Notes under the pieces: generated by a model | Databases searched by the model: none | What the model saw: the letters and a program-made list of their open reading frames with translations, nothing else | What the model was told of the DNA's origin: nothing | Program-made: the position numbers and the translations under genes | Assembly: GCF_905475345.1 (NCBI RefSeq) | Contig: NC_066588.1 | Location: 10,542,501-10,606,500, forward strand | Source of the DNA: Vespula vulgaris | Taxonomy: Eukaryota > Arthropoda > Insecta > Hymenoptera > Vespidae | Reading direction: 5' to 3' | Length of the DNA stretch: 64,000 nucleotides | Shown here: positions 1 through 13,695 of the stretch, piece after piece | How the letters are laid out: the number at the start of each line of letters is the position of its first letter | Numbering within the stretch: position 1 is the stretch's first letter

Positions 1-165
1 CCTAGGAGAACCGGACCGGGGTCATTGGAAAGGGCTCGTCGCGCCCTCTACGCCCATATTTTTTTCGTCCAGATCGGACCAATAGGAGCCGAGTTATAAC
101 GGTTTAAAGGGAACAAAGGAAAAAAAAATTTTTCTTTAACAATTTTTTTCTCCGAAACTATAGCA
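1..165. repeat. Representative 165-bp monomer (anatomy)
   Basis: This copy matches the core consensus and is about 44% G+C by hand count. It has two halves. Positions 1-57 are GC-rich, with the CCTAGG palindrome at 1-6, ATTGG at 24-28, and a short inverted repeat AGGGC(7 bp)GCCCT at 31-47. Positions 58-165 are AT-rich, with a T7 run at 59-65, CCAAT at 79-83, TTATAA at 94-99, TTTAAA at 103-108, an A9T5 run at 120-133, a T7 run at 143-149, then CTCCGAAACTATAGCA into the next copy. There are 11 CpG sites, above the roughly 8 expected from base composition. No frame is open through the monomer. Confidence 0.95.
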
Positions 166-3100
166 CCTAGGAGAACCGGACCGGGGGTCATTGGAAAGGG
201 CTCGTCGCGCCCTCTACGCCCATATTTTTTTCGTCCAGATCGGACCAATAGGAGCCGAGTTATAACGGTTTAAAGGGAACAAAGGAAAAAAAAATTTTTC
301 TTTAACAATTTTTTTCTCCGAAACTATAGCACCTAGGAGAACGGGACCGGGGTCACTGGAAAGGGCTCGTCGCGCCCTCTACGCCCATATTTTTTTCGTC
401 CAGATCGGACCAATAGGAGCCGAGTTATAACGGTTTAAAGGGAACAAAGGAAAAAAAAATTTTTCTTTAACAATTTTTTTCTCCGAAACTATAGCACCTA
501 GGAGAACCGGACCGGGGTCATTGGAAAGGGCTCGTCGCGCCCTCTACGCCCATATTTTTTTCGTCCAGATCGGACCAATAGGAGCCGAGTTATAACGGTT
601 TAAAGGGAACAAAGGAAAAAAAAATTTTTCTTTAACAATTTTTTTCTCCGAAACTATAGCACCTAGGAGAACCGGACCGGGGTCATTGGAAAGGGCTCGT
701 CGCGCCCTCTACGCCCATATTTTTTTCGTCCAGATCGGACCAATAGGAGCCGAGTTATAACGGTTTAAAGGGAACAAAGGAAAAAAAAATTTTTCTTTAA
801 CAATTTTTTTCTCCGAAACTATAGCACCTAGGAGAACGGGACCGGGGTCACTGGAAAGGGCTCGTCGCGCCCTCTACGCCCATATTTTTTTCGTCCAGAT
901 CGGACCAATAGGAGCCGAGTTATAACGGTTTAAAGGGAACAAAGGAAAAAAAATTTTTTCTTTAACAATTTTTTTCTCCGAAACTATAGCACCTAGGAGA
1001 ACCGGACCGGGGTCATTGGAAAGGGCTCGTCGCGCCCTCTACGCCCATATTTTTTTCGTCCAGATCGGACCAATAGGAGCCGAGTTATAACGGTTTAAAG
1101 GGAACAAAGGAAAAAAAAATTTTTCTTTAACAATTTTTTTCTCCGAAACTATAGCACCTAGGAGAACCGGACCGGGGTCATTGGAAAGGGCTCGTCGCGC
1201 CCTCTACGCCCATATTTGTTTCGTCCAGATCGGACCAATAGGAGCCGAGTTATAACGGTTTAAAGGGAACAAAGGAAAAAAAAATTTTTCTTTAACAATT
1301 TTTTTCTCCGAAACTATAGCACCTAGGAGAACCGGACCGGGGTCATTGGAAAGGGCTCGTCGCGCCCTCTACGCCCATATTTTTTTCGTCCAGATCGGAC
1401 CAATAGGAGCCGAGTTATAACGGTTTAAAGGGAACAAAGGAAAAAAAAATTTTTCTTTAACAATTTTTTTCTCCGAAACTATAGCACCTAGGAGAACCGG
1501 ACCGGGGTCATTGGAAAGGGCTCGTCGCGCCCTCTACGCCCATAATTTTTTCGTCCAGATCGGACCAATAGGAGCCGAGTTATAACGGTTTGAAGGGAAC
1601 AAAGGAAAAAAAAATTTTTCTTTAACAATTTTTTTCTCCGAAACTATAGCACGTAGGAGAACCGGACCGGGGTCATTGGAAAGGGCTCGTCGCGCCCTCT
1701 ACGCCCATATTTTTTTCGTCCAGATCGGACCAATAGGAGCCGAGTTATAACGGTTTAAAGGGAACAAAGGAAAAAAAAATTTTTCTTTAACAATTTTTTT
1801 CTCCGAAACTATAGCACCTACGAGAACCGGACCGGGGTCATTGGAAAGGGCTCGTCGCGCCCTCTACGCCCATATTTTTTTCGTCCAGATCGGACCAATA
1901 GGAGCCGAGTTATAACGGTTTAAAGGGAACAAAGGAAAAAAAAATTTTTCTTTAACAATTTTTTTCTCCGAAACTATAGCACCTAGGAGAACCGGACCGG
2001 GGTCATTGGAAAGGGCTCGTCGCGCCCTCTACGCCCATATTTTTTTCGTCCAGATCGGACCAATAGGAGCCGAGTTATAACGGTTTAAAGGGAACAAAGG
2101 AAAAAAAAATTTTTCTTTAACAATTTTTTTCTCCGAAACTATAGCACCTAGGAGAACCGGACCGGGGTCATTGGAAAGGGCTCGTCACGCCCTCTACGCC
2201 CATATTTTTTTCGTCCAGATCGGACCAATAGGAGCCGAGTTATAACGGTTTAAAGGGAACAAAGGAAAAAAAAATTTTTCTTTAACAATTTTTTTCTCCG
2301 AAACTATAGCACCTAGGAGAACCGGACCGGGGTCATTGGAAAGGGCTCGTCGCGCCCTCTACGCCCATATTTTTTTCGTCCAGATCGGACCAATAGGAGC
2401 CGAGTTATAACGGTTTAAAGGGAACAAAGGAAAAAAAAATTTTTCTTTAACAATTTTTTTCTCCGAAACTATAGCACCTAGGAGAACCGGACCGGGGTCA
2501 TTGGAAAGGGCTCGTCGCGCCCTCTACGCCCATATTTTTTTCGTCCAGATCGGACCAATAGGAGCCGAGTTATAACGGTTTAAAGGGAACAAAGGAAAAA
2601 AAAATTTTTCTTTAACAATTTTTTTCTCCGAAACTATAGCACCTAGGAGAACCGGACCGGGGTCACTGGAAAGGGCTCGTCGCGCCCTCTACGCCCATAT
2701 TTTTTTCGTCCAGATCGGACCAAGAGGAGCCGAGTTATAACGGTTTAAAGGGAACAAAGGAAAAAAAAATTTTTCTTTAACAATTTTTTTCTCCGAAACT
2801 ATAGCACCTAGGAGAACCGGACCGGGGTCATTGGAAAGGGCTCGTCGCGCCCTCTACGCCCATATTTTTTTCGTCCAGATCGGACCAATAGGAGCCGAGT
2901 TATAACGGTTTAAAGGGAACAAAGGAAAAAAAAATTTTTCTTTAACAATTTTTTTCTCCGAAACTATAGCACCTAGGAGAACCGGACCGGGGTCATTGGA
3001 AAGGGCTCGTCGCGCCCTCTACGCCCATATTTTTTTCGTCCAGATCGGACCAATAGGAGCCGAGTTATAACGGTTTAAAGGGAACAAAGGAAAAAAAAAT

Positions 3101-6100
3101 TTTTCTTTAACAATTTTTTTCTCCGAAACTATAGCACCTAGGAGAACCGGACCGGGGTCATTGGAAAGGGCTCGTCGCGCCCTCTACGCCCATATTTTTT
3201 TCGTCCAGATCGGACCAATAGGAGCCGAGTTATAACGGTTTAAAGGGAACAAAGGAAAAAAAAATTTTTCTTTAACAATTTTTTTCTCCGAAACTATAGC
3301 ACCTAGGAGAACCGGACCGGGGTCACTGGAAAGGGCTCGTCGCGCCCTCTACGCCCATATTTTTTTCGTCCAGATCGGACCAATAGGAGCCGAGTTATAA
3401 CGGTTTAAAGGGAACAAAGGAAAAAAAAATTTTTCTTTAACAATTTTTTTCTCCGAAACTATAGCACCTAGGAGAACCGGACCGGGGTCATTGGAAAGGG
3501 CTCGTCGCGCCCTCTACGCCCATATTTTTTTCGTCCAGATCGGACTAATAGGAGCCGAGTTATAACGGTTTAAAGGGAACAAAGGAAAAAAAAATTTTTC
3601 TTTAACAATTTTTTTCTCCGAAACTATAGCACCTAGGAGAACCGGACCGGGGTCATTGGAAAGGGCTCGTCGCGCCCTCTACGCCCATATTTTTTTCGTC
3701 CAGATCGGACCAATAGGAGCCGAGTTATAGCGGTTTAAAGGGAACAAAGGAAAAAAAAGTTTTTCTTTAACAATTTTTTTCTCCGAAACTATAGCACCTA
3801 GGAGAACCGGACCGGGGTCATTGGAAAGGGCTCGTCGCGCCCTCTACGCCCATATTTTTTTCGTCCAGATCGGACCAATAGGAGCCGAGTTATAACGGTT
3901 TAAAGGGAACAAAGGAAAAAAAAATTTTTCTTTAACAATTTTTTTCTCCGAAACTATAGCACCTAGGAGAACCGGACCGGGGTCATTGGAAAGGGCTCGT
4001 CGCGCCCTCTACGCGCATATTTTTTTCGTCCAGATCGGACCAATAGGAGCCGAGTTATAACGGTTTAAAGGGAACAAAGGAAAAAAAAATTTTTCTTTAA
4101 CAATTTTTTTCTCCGAAACTATAGCACCTAGGAGAACCGGACCGGGGTCATTGGAAAGGGCTCGTCGCGCCCTCTACGCCCATATTTTCTTCGTCCAGAT
4201 GGGACCAATAGGAGCCGAGTTATAACGGTTTAAAGGGAACAAAGGAAAAAAAAATTTTTCTTTAACAATTTTTTTCTCCGAAACTATAGCACCTAGGAGA
4301 ACCGGACCGGGGTCATTGGAAAGGGCTCGTCGCGCCCTCTACGCCCATATTTTTTTCGTCCAGATCGGACCAATAGGAGCCGAGTTATAACGGTTTAAAG
4401 GGAACAAAGGAAAAAAAAATTTTTCTTTAACAATTTTTTTCTCCGAAACTATAGCACCTAGGAGAACCGGACCGGGGTCATTGGAAAGGGCTCGTCACGC
4501 CCTCTACGCCCATATTTTTTTCGTCCAGATCGGACCAATAGGAGCCGAGTTATAACGGTTTAAAGGGAACAAAGGAAAAAAAAATTTTTCTTTAACAATT
4601 TTTTTCTCCGAAACTATAGCACCTAGGAGAACCGGACCGGGGTCATTGGAAAGGGCTCGTCGCGCCCTCTACGCCCATATTTTTTTCGTCCAGATCGGAC
4701 CAATAGGAGCCGAGTTATAACGGTTTAAAGGGAACAAAGGAAAAAAAAATTTTTCTTTAACAATTTTTTTCTCCGAAACTATAGCACCTAGGAGAACCGG
4801 ACCGGGGTCATTGGAAAGGGCTCGTCGCGCCCTCTACGCCCATATTTTTTTCGTCCAGATCGGACTAATAGGAGCCGAGTTATAACGGTTTAAAGGGAAC
4901 AAAGGAAAAAAAAATTTTTCTTTAACAATTTTTATCTCCGAAACTATAGCACCTAGGAGAACCGGACCGGGGTCATTGGAAAGGGCTCGTCGCGCCCTCT
5001 ACGCCCATATTTTTTTCGTCCAGATCGGACCAATAGGAGCCGAGTTATAGCGGTTTAAAGGGAACAAAGGAAAAAAAAGTTTTTCTTTAACAATTTTTTT
5101 CTCCGAAACTATAGCACCTAGGAGAACCGGACCGGGGTCATTGGAAAGGGCTCGTCGCGCCCTCTACGCCCATATTTTTTTCGTCCAGATCGGACCAATA
5201 GGAGCCGAGTTATAACGGTTTAAAGGGAACAAAGGAAAAAAAAATTTTTCTTTAACAATTTTTTTCTCCGAAACTATAGCATCTAGGAGAACCGGACCGG
5301 GGTCATTGGAAAGGGCTCGTCGCGCCCTCTACGCCCATATTTTTTTCGTCCAGATCGGACCAATAGGAGCCGAGTTATAACGGTTTAAAGGGAACAAAGG
5401 AAAAAAAAATTTTTCTTTAACAATTTTTTTCTCCGAAACTATAGCACCTAGGAGAACCGGACCGGGGTCATTGGAAAGGGCTCGTCGCGCCCTCTCCGCC
5501 CATATTTTTTTCGTCCAGATCGGACCAATAGGAGCCGAGTTATAACGGTTTAAAGGGAACAAAGGAAAAAAAAATTTTTCTTTAACAATTTTTTTCTCCG
5601 AAACTATAGCACCTAGGAGAACCGGACCGGGGTCATTGGAAAGGGCTCGTCGCGCCCTCTACGCCCATATTTTTTTCGTCCAGATCGGACCAATAGGAGC
5701 CGAGTTATAACGGTTTAAAGGGAACAAAGGAAAAAAAAATTTTTCTTTAACAATTTTTTTCTCCGAAACTATAGCACCTAGGAGAACCGGACCGGGGTCA
5801 CTGGAAAGGGCTCGTCGCGCCCTCTACGCCCATATTTTTTTCGTCCAGATCGGACCAATAGGAGCCGAGTTATAACGGTTTAAAGGGAACAAAGGAAAAA
5901 AAAATTTTTCTTTAACAATTTTTTTCTCCGAAACTATAGCACCTAGGAGAACCGGACCGGGGTCATTGGAAAGGGCTCGTCGCGCCCTCTACGCCCATAT
6001 TTTTTTCGTCCAGATCGGACTAATAGGAGCCGAGTTATAACGGTTTAAAGGGAACAAAGGAAAAAAAAATTTTTCTTTAACAATTTTTTTCTCCGAAACT

Positions 6101-9100
6101 ATAGCACCTAGGAGAACCGGACCGGGGTCATTGGAAAGGGCTCGTCGCGCCCTCTACGCCCATATTTTTTTCGTCCAGATCGGACCAATAGGAGCCGAGT
6201 TATAACGGTTTAAAGGGAACAAAGGAAAAAAAAATTTTTCTTTAACAATTTTTTTCTCCGAAACTATAGCACCTAGGAGAACCGGACCGGGGTCATTGGA
6301 AAGGGCTCGTCGCGCCCTCTACGCCCATATTTTTTTCGTCCAGATCGGACCAATAGGAGCCGAGTTATAACGGTTTAAAGGGAACAAAGGAAAAAAAAAT
6401 TTTTCTTTAACAATTTTTTTCTCCGAAACTATAGCACCTAGGAGAACCGGACCGGGGTCATTGGAAAGGGCTCGTCGCGCCCTCTACGCCCATATTTTCT
6501 TCGTCCAGATCGGACCAATAGGAGCCGAGTTATAACGGTTTAAAGGGAACAAAGGAAAAAAAAATTTTTCTTTAACAATTTTTTTCTCCGAAACTATAGC
6601 ACCTAGGAGAACCGGACCGGGGTCATTGGAAAGGGCTCGTCGCGCCCTCTACGCCCATATATTTTTCGTCCAGATCGGACCAATAGGAGCCGAGTTATAA
6701 CGGTTTAAAGGGAACAAAGGAAAAAAAAATTTTTCTTTAACAATTTTTTTCTCCGAAACTATAGCACCTAGGAGAACCGGACCGGGGTCACTGGAAAGGG
6801 CTCGTCGCGCCCTCTACGCCCATATTTTTTTCGTCCAGATCGGACCAATAGGAGCCGAGTTATAACGGTTTAAAGGGAACAAAGGAAAAAAAAATTTTTC
6901 TTTAACAATTTTTTTCTCCGAAACTATAGCACCTAGGAGAACCGGACCGGGGTCATTGGAAAGGGCTCGTCGCGCCCTCTACGCCCATATTTTTTTCGTC
7001 CAGATCGGACCAATAGGAGCCGAGTTATAACGGTTTAAAGGGAACAAAGGAAAAAAAAATTTTTCTTTAACAATTTTTTTCTCCGAAACTATAGCACCTA
7101 GGAGAACCGGACCGGGGTCATTGGAAAGGGCTCGTCGCGCCCTCTACGCCCATATTTTTTTCGTCCAGATCGGACCAATAGGAGCCGAGTTATAACGGTT
7201 TAAAGGGAACAAAGGAAAAAAAAATTTTTCTTTAACAATTTTTTTCTCCGAAACTATAGCACCTAGGAGAACCGGACCGGGGTCATTGGAAAGGGCTCGT
7301 CGCGCCCTCTACGCCCATATTTTTTTCGTCCAGATCGGACTAATAGGAGCCGAGTTATAACGGTTTAAAGGGAACAAAGGAAAAAAAAATTTTTCTTTAA
7401 CAATTTTTTTCTCCGAAACTATAGCACCTAGGAGAACCGGACCGGGGTCATTGGAAAGGGCTCGTCGCGCCCTCTACGCCCATATTTTTTTCGTCCAGAT
7501 CGGACCAATAGGAGCCGAGTTATAACGGTTTAAAGGGAACAAAGGAAAAAAAAATTTTTCTTTAACAATTTTTTTCTCCGAAACTATAGCACCTAGGAGA
7601 ACCGGACCGGGGTCATTGGAAAGGGCTCGTCGCGCCCTCTACGCCCATATTTTTTTCGTCCAGATCGGACCAATAGGAGCCGAGTTATAACGGTTTAAAG
7701 GGAACAAAGGAAAAAAAAATTTTTCTTTAACAATTTTTTTCTCCGAAACTATAGCACCTAGGAGAACCGGACCGGGGTCATTGGAAAGGGCTCGTGGCGC
7801 CCTCTACGCCCATATTTTTTTCGTCCAGATCGGACCAATAGGAGCCGAGTTATAACGGTTTAAAGGGAACAAAGGAAAAAAAAATTTTTCTTTAACAATT
7901 TTTTTCTCCGAAACTATAGCACGTAGGAGAACCGGACCGGGGTCACTGGAAAGGGCTCGTCGCGCCCTCTACGCCCATATTTTTTTCGTCCAGATCGGAC
8001 CAATAGGAGCCGAGTTATAACGGTTTAAAGGGAACAAAGGAAAAAAAAATTTTTCTTTAACAATTTTTTTCTCCGAAACTATAGCACCTAGTAGAACCGG
8101 ACCGGGGTCATTGGAAAGGGCTCGTCGCGCCCTCTACGCCCATATTTTTTTCGTCCAGATCGGACCAATAGGAGCCGAGTTATAACGGTTTAAAGGGAAC
8201 AAAGGAAAAAAAAATTTTTCTTTAACAATTTTTTTCTCCGAAACTATAGCACCTAGGAGAACCGGACCGGGGTCATTGGAAAGGGCTCGTCGCGCCCTCT
8301 ACGCCCATATTTTTTTCGTCCAGATCGGACCAATAGGAGCCGAGTTATAACGGTTTAAAGGGAACAAAGGAAAAAAAAATTTTTCTTTAACAATTTTTTT
8401 CTCCGAAACTATAGCACCTAGGAGAACCGGACTGGGGTCATTGGAAAGGGCTCGTCGCGCCCTCTACGCCCATATCTTTTTCGTCCAGATCGGACCAATA
8501 GGAGCCGAGTTATAACGGTTTAAAGGGAACAAAGGAAAAAAAAATTTTTCTTTAACAATTTTTTTCTCCGAAACTATAGCACCTAAGAGAACCGGACCGG
8601 GGTCACTGGAAAGGGCTCGTCGCGCCCTCTACGCCCATATTTTTTTCGTCCAGATCGGACCAATAGGAGCCGAGTTATAACGGTTTAAAGGGAACAAAGG
8701 AAAAAAAAATTTTTCTTTAACAATTTTTTTCTCCGAAACTATAGCACCGAGGAGAACCGGACCGGGGTCATTGGAAAGGGCTCGTCGCGCCCTCTACGCC
8801 CATATTTTTTTCGTCCAGATCGGACCAATAGGAGCCGAGTTATAACGGTTTAAAGGGAACAAAGGAAAAAAAAATTTTTCTTTAACAATTTTTTTCTCCG
8901 AAACTATAGCACCTAGGAGAACCGGACCGGGGTCATTGGAAAGGGCTCGTCGCGCCCTCTACGCCCATATTTTTTTCGTCCAGATCGGACCAATAGGAGC
9001 CGAGTTATAACGGTTTAAAGGGAACAAAGGAAAAAAAAATTTTTCTTTAACAATTTTTTTCTCCGAAACTATAGCACCTAGGAGAACCGGACCGGGGTCA

Positions 9101-12100
9101 TTGGAAAGGGCTCGTCGCGCCGTCTACGCCCATATTTTTTTCGTCCAGATCGGACCAATAGGAGCCGAGTTATAACGGTTTAAAGGGAACAAAGGAAAAA
9201 AAAATTTTTCTTTAACAATTTTTTTCTCCGAAACTATAGCACCTAGGAGAACCGGACCGGGGTCATTGGAAAGGGCTCGTCGCGCCCTCTACGCCCATAT
9301 TTTTTTCGTCCAGATCGGACCAATAGGAGCCGAGTTATAACGGTTTAAAGGGAACAAAGGAAAAAAAAATTTTTCTTTAACAATTTTTTTCTTCGAAACT
9401 ATAGCACCTAGGAGAACCGGACCGGGGTCATTGGAAAGGGCTCGTCGCGCCCTCTACGCCCATATTTTTTTCGTCCAGATCGGACCAATAGGAGCCGAGT
9501 TATAACGGTTTAAAGGGAACAAAGGAAAAAAAAATTTTTCTTTAACAATTTTTTTCTCCGAAACTATAGCACCTAGGAGAACCGGACCGGGGTCACTGGA
9601 AAGGGCTCGTCGCGCCCTCTACGCCCATATTTTTTTCGTCCAGATCGGACCAATAGGAGCCGAGTTATAACGGTTTAAAGGGAACAAAGGAAAAAAAACT
9701 TTTTCTTTAACAATTTTTTTCTCCGAAACTATAGCACCTAGGAGAACCGGACCGGGGTCATTGGAAAGGGCTCGTCGCGTCCTCTACGCCCATATTTTTT
9801 TCATCCAGATCGGACCAATAGGAGCCGAGTTATAACGGTTTAAAGGGAACAAAGGAAAAAAAAATTTTTATTTAACAATTTTTTTCTCCGAAACTATAGC
9901 ACCTAGGAGAACCGGACCGGGGTCACTGGAAAGGGCTCGTCGCGCCCTCTACGCCCATATTTTTTTCGTCCAGATCGGACCAATAGGAGCCGAGTTATAA
10001 CGGTTTAAAGGGAACAAAGGAAAAAAAATTTTTTCTTTAACAATTTTTTTCTCCGAAACTATAGCACCTAGGAGAACCGGACCGGGGTCATTGGAAAGGG
10101 CTCGTCGCGTCCTCTACGCCCATATTTTTTTCGTCCAGATCGGACCAATAGGAGCCGAGTTATAACGGTTTAAAGGGAACAAAGGAAAAAAAAATTTTTC
10201 TTTAACAATTTTTTTCTCCGAAACTATAGCACCTAGGAGAACCGGACCGGGGTCATTGGAAAGGGCTCGTCGCGCCCTCTACGCCCATATTTTTTTCGTC
10301 CAGATCGGACCAATAGGAGCCGAGTTATAACGGTTTAAAGGGAACAAAGGAAAAAAAAATTTTTCTTTAACAATTTTTTTCTCCGAAACTATAGCACCTA
10401 GGAGAACCGCACCGGGGTCATTGGAAAGGGCTCGTCGCGCCCTCTACGCCCATATTTTTTTCGTCCAGATCGGACCAATAGGAGCCGAGTTATAACGGTT
10501 TAAAGGGAACAAAGGAAAAAAAAATTTTTCTTTAACAATTTTTTTCTCCGAAACTATAGCACCTACGAGAACCGGACCGGGGTCATTGGAAAGGGCTCGT
10601 CGCGCCCTCTACGCCCATATTTTTTTCGTCCAGATCGGACCAATAGGAGCCGAGTTATAACGGTTTAAAGGGAACAAAGGAAAAAAAAATTTTTCTTTAA
10701 CAATTTTTTTCTTCGAAACTATAGCACCTAGGAGAACCGGACCGGGGTCATTGGAAAGGGCTCGTCGCGCCCTCTACGCCCATATTTTTTTCGTCCAGAT
10801 CGGACCAATAGGAGCCGAGTTATAACGGTTTAAAGGGAACAAAGGAAAAAAAAATTTTTCTTTAACAATTTTTTTCTCCGAAACTATAGCACCTAGGAGA
10901 ACCGGACCGGGGTCATTGGAAAGGGCTCGTCGCGCCCTCTACGCCCATATTTTTTTCGTCCAGATCGGACCAATAGGAGCCGAGTTATAACGGTTTAAAG
11001 GGAACAAAGGAAAAAAAAATTTTTCTTTAACAATTTTTTTCTCCGAAACTATAGCACCTAGGAGAACCGGACCGGGGTCATTGGAAAGGGCTCGTCGCGC
11101 CCTCTACGCCCATATTTTTTTCGTCCAGATCCGACCAATAGGAGCCGAGTTATAACGGTTTAAAGGGAACGAAGGAAAAAAAAATTTTTCTTTAACAATT
11201 TTTTTCTTCGAAACTATAGCACCTAGGAGAACCGGACCGGGGTCATTGGAAAGGGCTCGTCGCGCCCTCTACGCCCATATTTTTTTCGTCCAGATCGGAC
11301 CAATAGGAGCCGAGTTATAACGGTTTAAAGGGAACAAAGGAAAAAAAAATTTTTCTTTAACAATTTTTTTCTCCGAAACTATAGCACCTAGGAGAACCGG
11401 ACCGGGGTCATTGGAAAGGGCTCGTCGCGCCCTCTACGCCCATATTTTTTTCGTCCAGATCGGACCAATAGGAGCCGAGTTATAACGGTTTAAAGGGAAC
11501 AAAGGAAAAAAAAATTTTTCTTTAACAATTTTTTTCTCCGAAACTATAGCACCTAGGAGAACCGGACCGGGGTCATTGGAAAGGGCTCGTCGCGCCCTCT
11601 ACGCCCATATTTTTTTCGTCCAGATCGGACCAATAGGAGCCGAGTTATAACGGTTTAAAGGGAACGAAGGAAAAAAAAATTTTTCTTTAACAATTTTTTT
11701 CTCCGAAACTATAGCACCTAGGAGAACCGGACCGGGGTCATTGGAAAGGGCTAGTCGCGCCCTCTACGCCCATATTTTTTTCGTCCAGATCGGACCAACA
11801 GGAGCCGAGTTATAACGGTTTAAAGGGAACAAAGGAAAAAAAAATTTTTCTTTAACAATTTTTTTCTCCGAAACTATAGCACCTAGGAGAACCGGACCGG
11901 GGTCATTGGAAAGGGCTCGTCGCGCCCTCTACGCCCATATTTTTTTCGTCCAGATCGGACCAATAGGAGCCGAGTTATAACGGTTTAAAGGGAACAAAGG
12001 AAAAAAAAATTTTTCTTTAACAATTTTTTTCTCCGAAACTATAGCACCTAGGAGAACCGGACCGGGGTCATTGGAAAGGGCTCGTCGCGCCCTCTACGCC

Positions 12101-13695
12101 CATATTTTTTTCGTCCAGATCGGACCAATAGGAGCCGAGTTATAACGGTTTAAAGGGAACAAAGGAAAAAAAAATTTTTCTTTAACAATTTTTTTCTCCG
12201 AAACTATAGCACCTAGGAGAACCGGACCGGGGTCATTGGAAAGGGCTCGTCGCGTCCTCTACGCCCATATTTTTTTCGTCCAGATCGGACCAATAGGAGC
12301 CGAGTTATAACGGTTTAAAGGGAACAAAGGAAAAAAAAATTTTTCTTTAACAATTTTTTTCTCCGAAACTATAGCACCTAGGAGAACCGGACCGGGGTCA
12401 TTGGAAAGGGCTCGTCGCGCCCTCTACGCCCATATTTTTTTCGTCCAGATCGGACCAATAGGAGCCGAGTTATAACGGTTTAAAGGGAACAAAGGAAAAA
12501 AAAATTTTTCTTTAACAATTTTTTTCTCCGAAACTATAGCACCTAGGAGAACCGCACCGGGGTCATTGGAAAGGGCTCGTCGCGCCCTCTACGCCCATAT
12601 TTTTTTCGTCCAGATCGGACCAATAGGAGCCGAGTTATAACGGTTTAAAGGGAACAAAGGAAAAAAAAATTTTTCTTTAACAATTTTTTTCTCCGAAACT
12701 ATAGCACCTAGGAGAACCGGACCGGGGTCATTGGAAAGGGCTCGTCGCGCCCTCTACGCCCATATTTTTTTCGTCCAGATCGGACCAATAGGAGCCGAGT
12801 TATAACGGTTTAAAGGGAACAAAGGAAAAAAAAATTTTTCTTTAACAATTTTTTTCTTCGAAACTATAGCACCTAGGAGAACCGGACCGGGGTCATTGGA
12901 AAGGGCTCGTCGCGCCCTCTACGCCCATATTTTTTTCGTCCAGATCGGACCAATAGGAGCCGAGTTATAACGGTTTAAAGGGAACAAAGGAAAAAAAAAT
13001 TTTTCTTTAACAATTTTTTTCTCCGAAACTATAGCACCTAGGAGAACCGGACCGGGGTCATTGGAAAGGGCTCGTCGCGCCCTCTACGCCCATATTTTTT
13101 TCGTCCAGATCGGACCAATAGGAGCCGAGTTATAACGGTTTAAAGGGAACAAAGGAAAAAAAAATTTTTCTTTAACAATTTTTTTCTCCGAAACTATAGC
13201 ACCTAGGAGAACCGGACCGGGGTCATTGGAAAGGGCTCGTCGCGCCCTCTACGCCCATATTTTTTTCGTCCAGATCCGACCAATAGGAGCCGAGTTATAA
13301 CGGTTTAAAGGGAACGAAGGAAAAAAAAATTTTTCTTTAACAATTTTTTTCTCCGAAACTATAGCACCTAGGAGAACCGGACCGGGGTCATTGGAAAGGG
13401 CTAGTCGCGCCCTCTACGCCCATATTTTTTTCGTCCAGATCGGACCAACAGGAGCCGAGTTATAACGGTTTAAAGGGAACAAAGGAAAAAAAAATTTTTC
13501 TTTAACAATTTTTTTCTCCGAAACTATAGCACCTAGGAGAACCGGACCGGGGTCATTGGAAAGGGCTCGTCGCGCCCTCTACGCCCATATTTTTTTCGTC
13601 CAGATCGGACCAATAGGAGCCGAGTTATAACGGTTTAAAGGGAAAAAGGAAAAAAAAATTTTTCTTTAACAATTTTTTTCTCCGAAACTATAGCA
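1..13695. repeat. Homogenised core domain with short higher-order duplications
   Basis: This domain holds 83 monomers, most identical to consensus or differing at one or two bases. Shared rare variants show local multi-monomer duplications. A double variant (ACGGGACC plus GTCACTGG) recurs in the monomers starting at 332 and 827 (495 bp, 3 monomers). A C-to-T change recurs at 3,546 and 4,866, and again at 6,021 and 7,341 (1,320 bp, 8 monomers each). A paired TTATAGCGG / A8GT5 variant recurs near 3,729 and 5,049 (1,320 bp). GTCACTGG with GCGTCC recurs near 9,591 and 9,921 (330 bp). CTAGTCGC with CCAACAGG recurs at 11,751 and 13,401 (1,650 bp, 10 monomers). No single higher-order period dominates, as expected from repeated unequal exchange with changing unit size. 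Confidence 0.9.

Noticed and set aside
48..248. Minus-strand 66-codon frame, with near-identical frames at 35,681, 39,140, 49,354 and 49,520
   Set aside because: It is simply the satellite monomer read through one period. It recurs with the repeat, has no start context of its own and no recognisable domain.
5329..5562. Minus-strand 77-codon frame (also at 31,230-31,463)
   Set aside because: It exists only because single substitutions at 5,496 and 31,397 remove the once-per-monomer stop. The product is two repeat periods.
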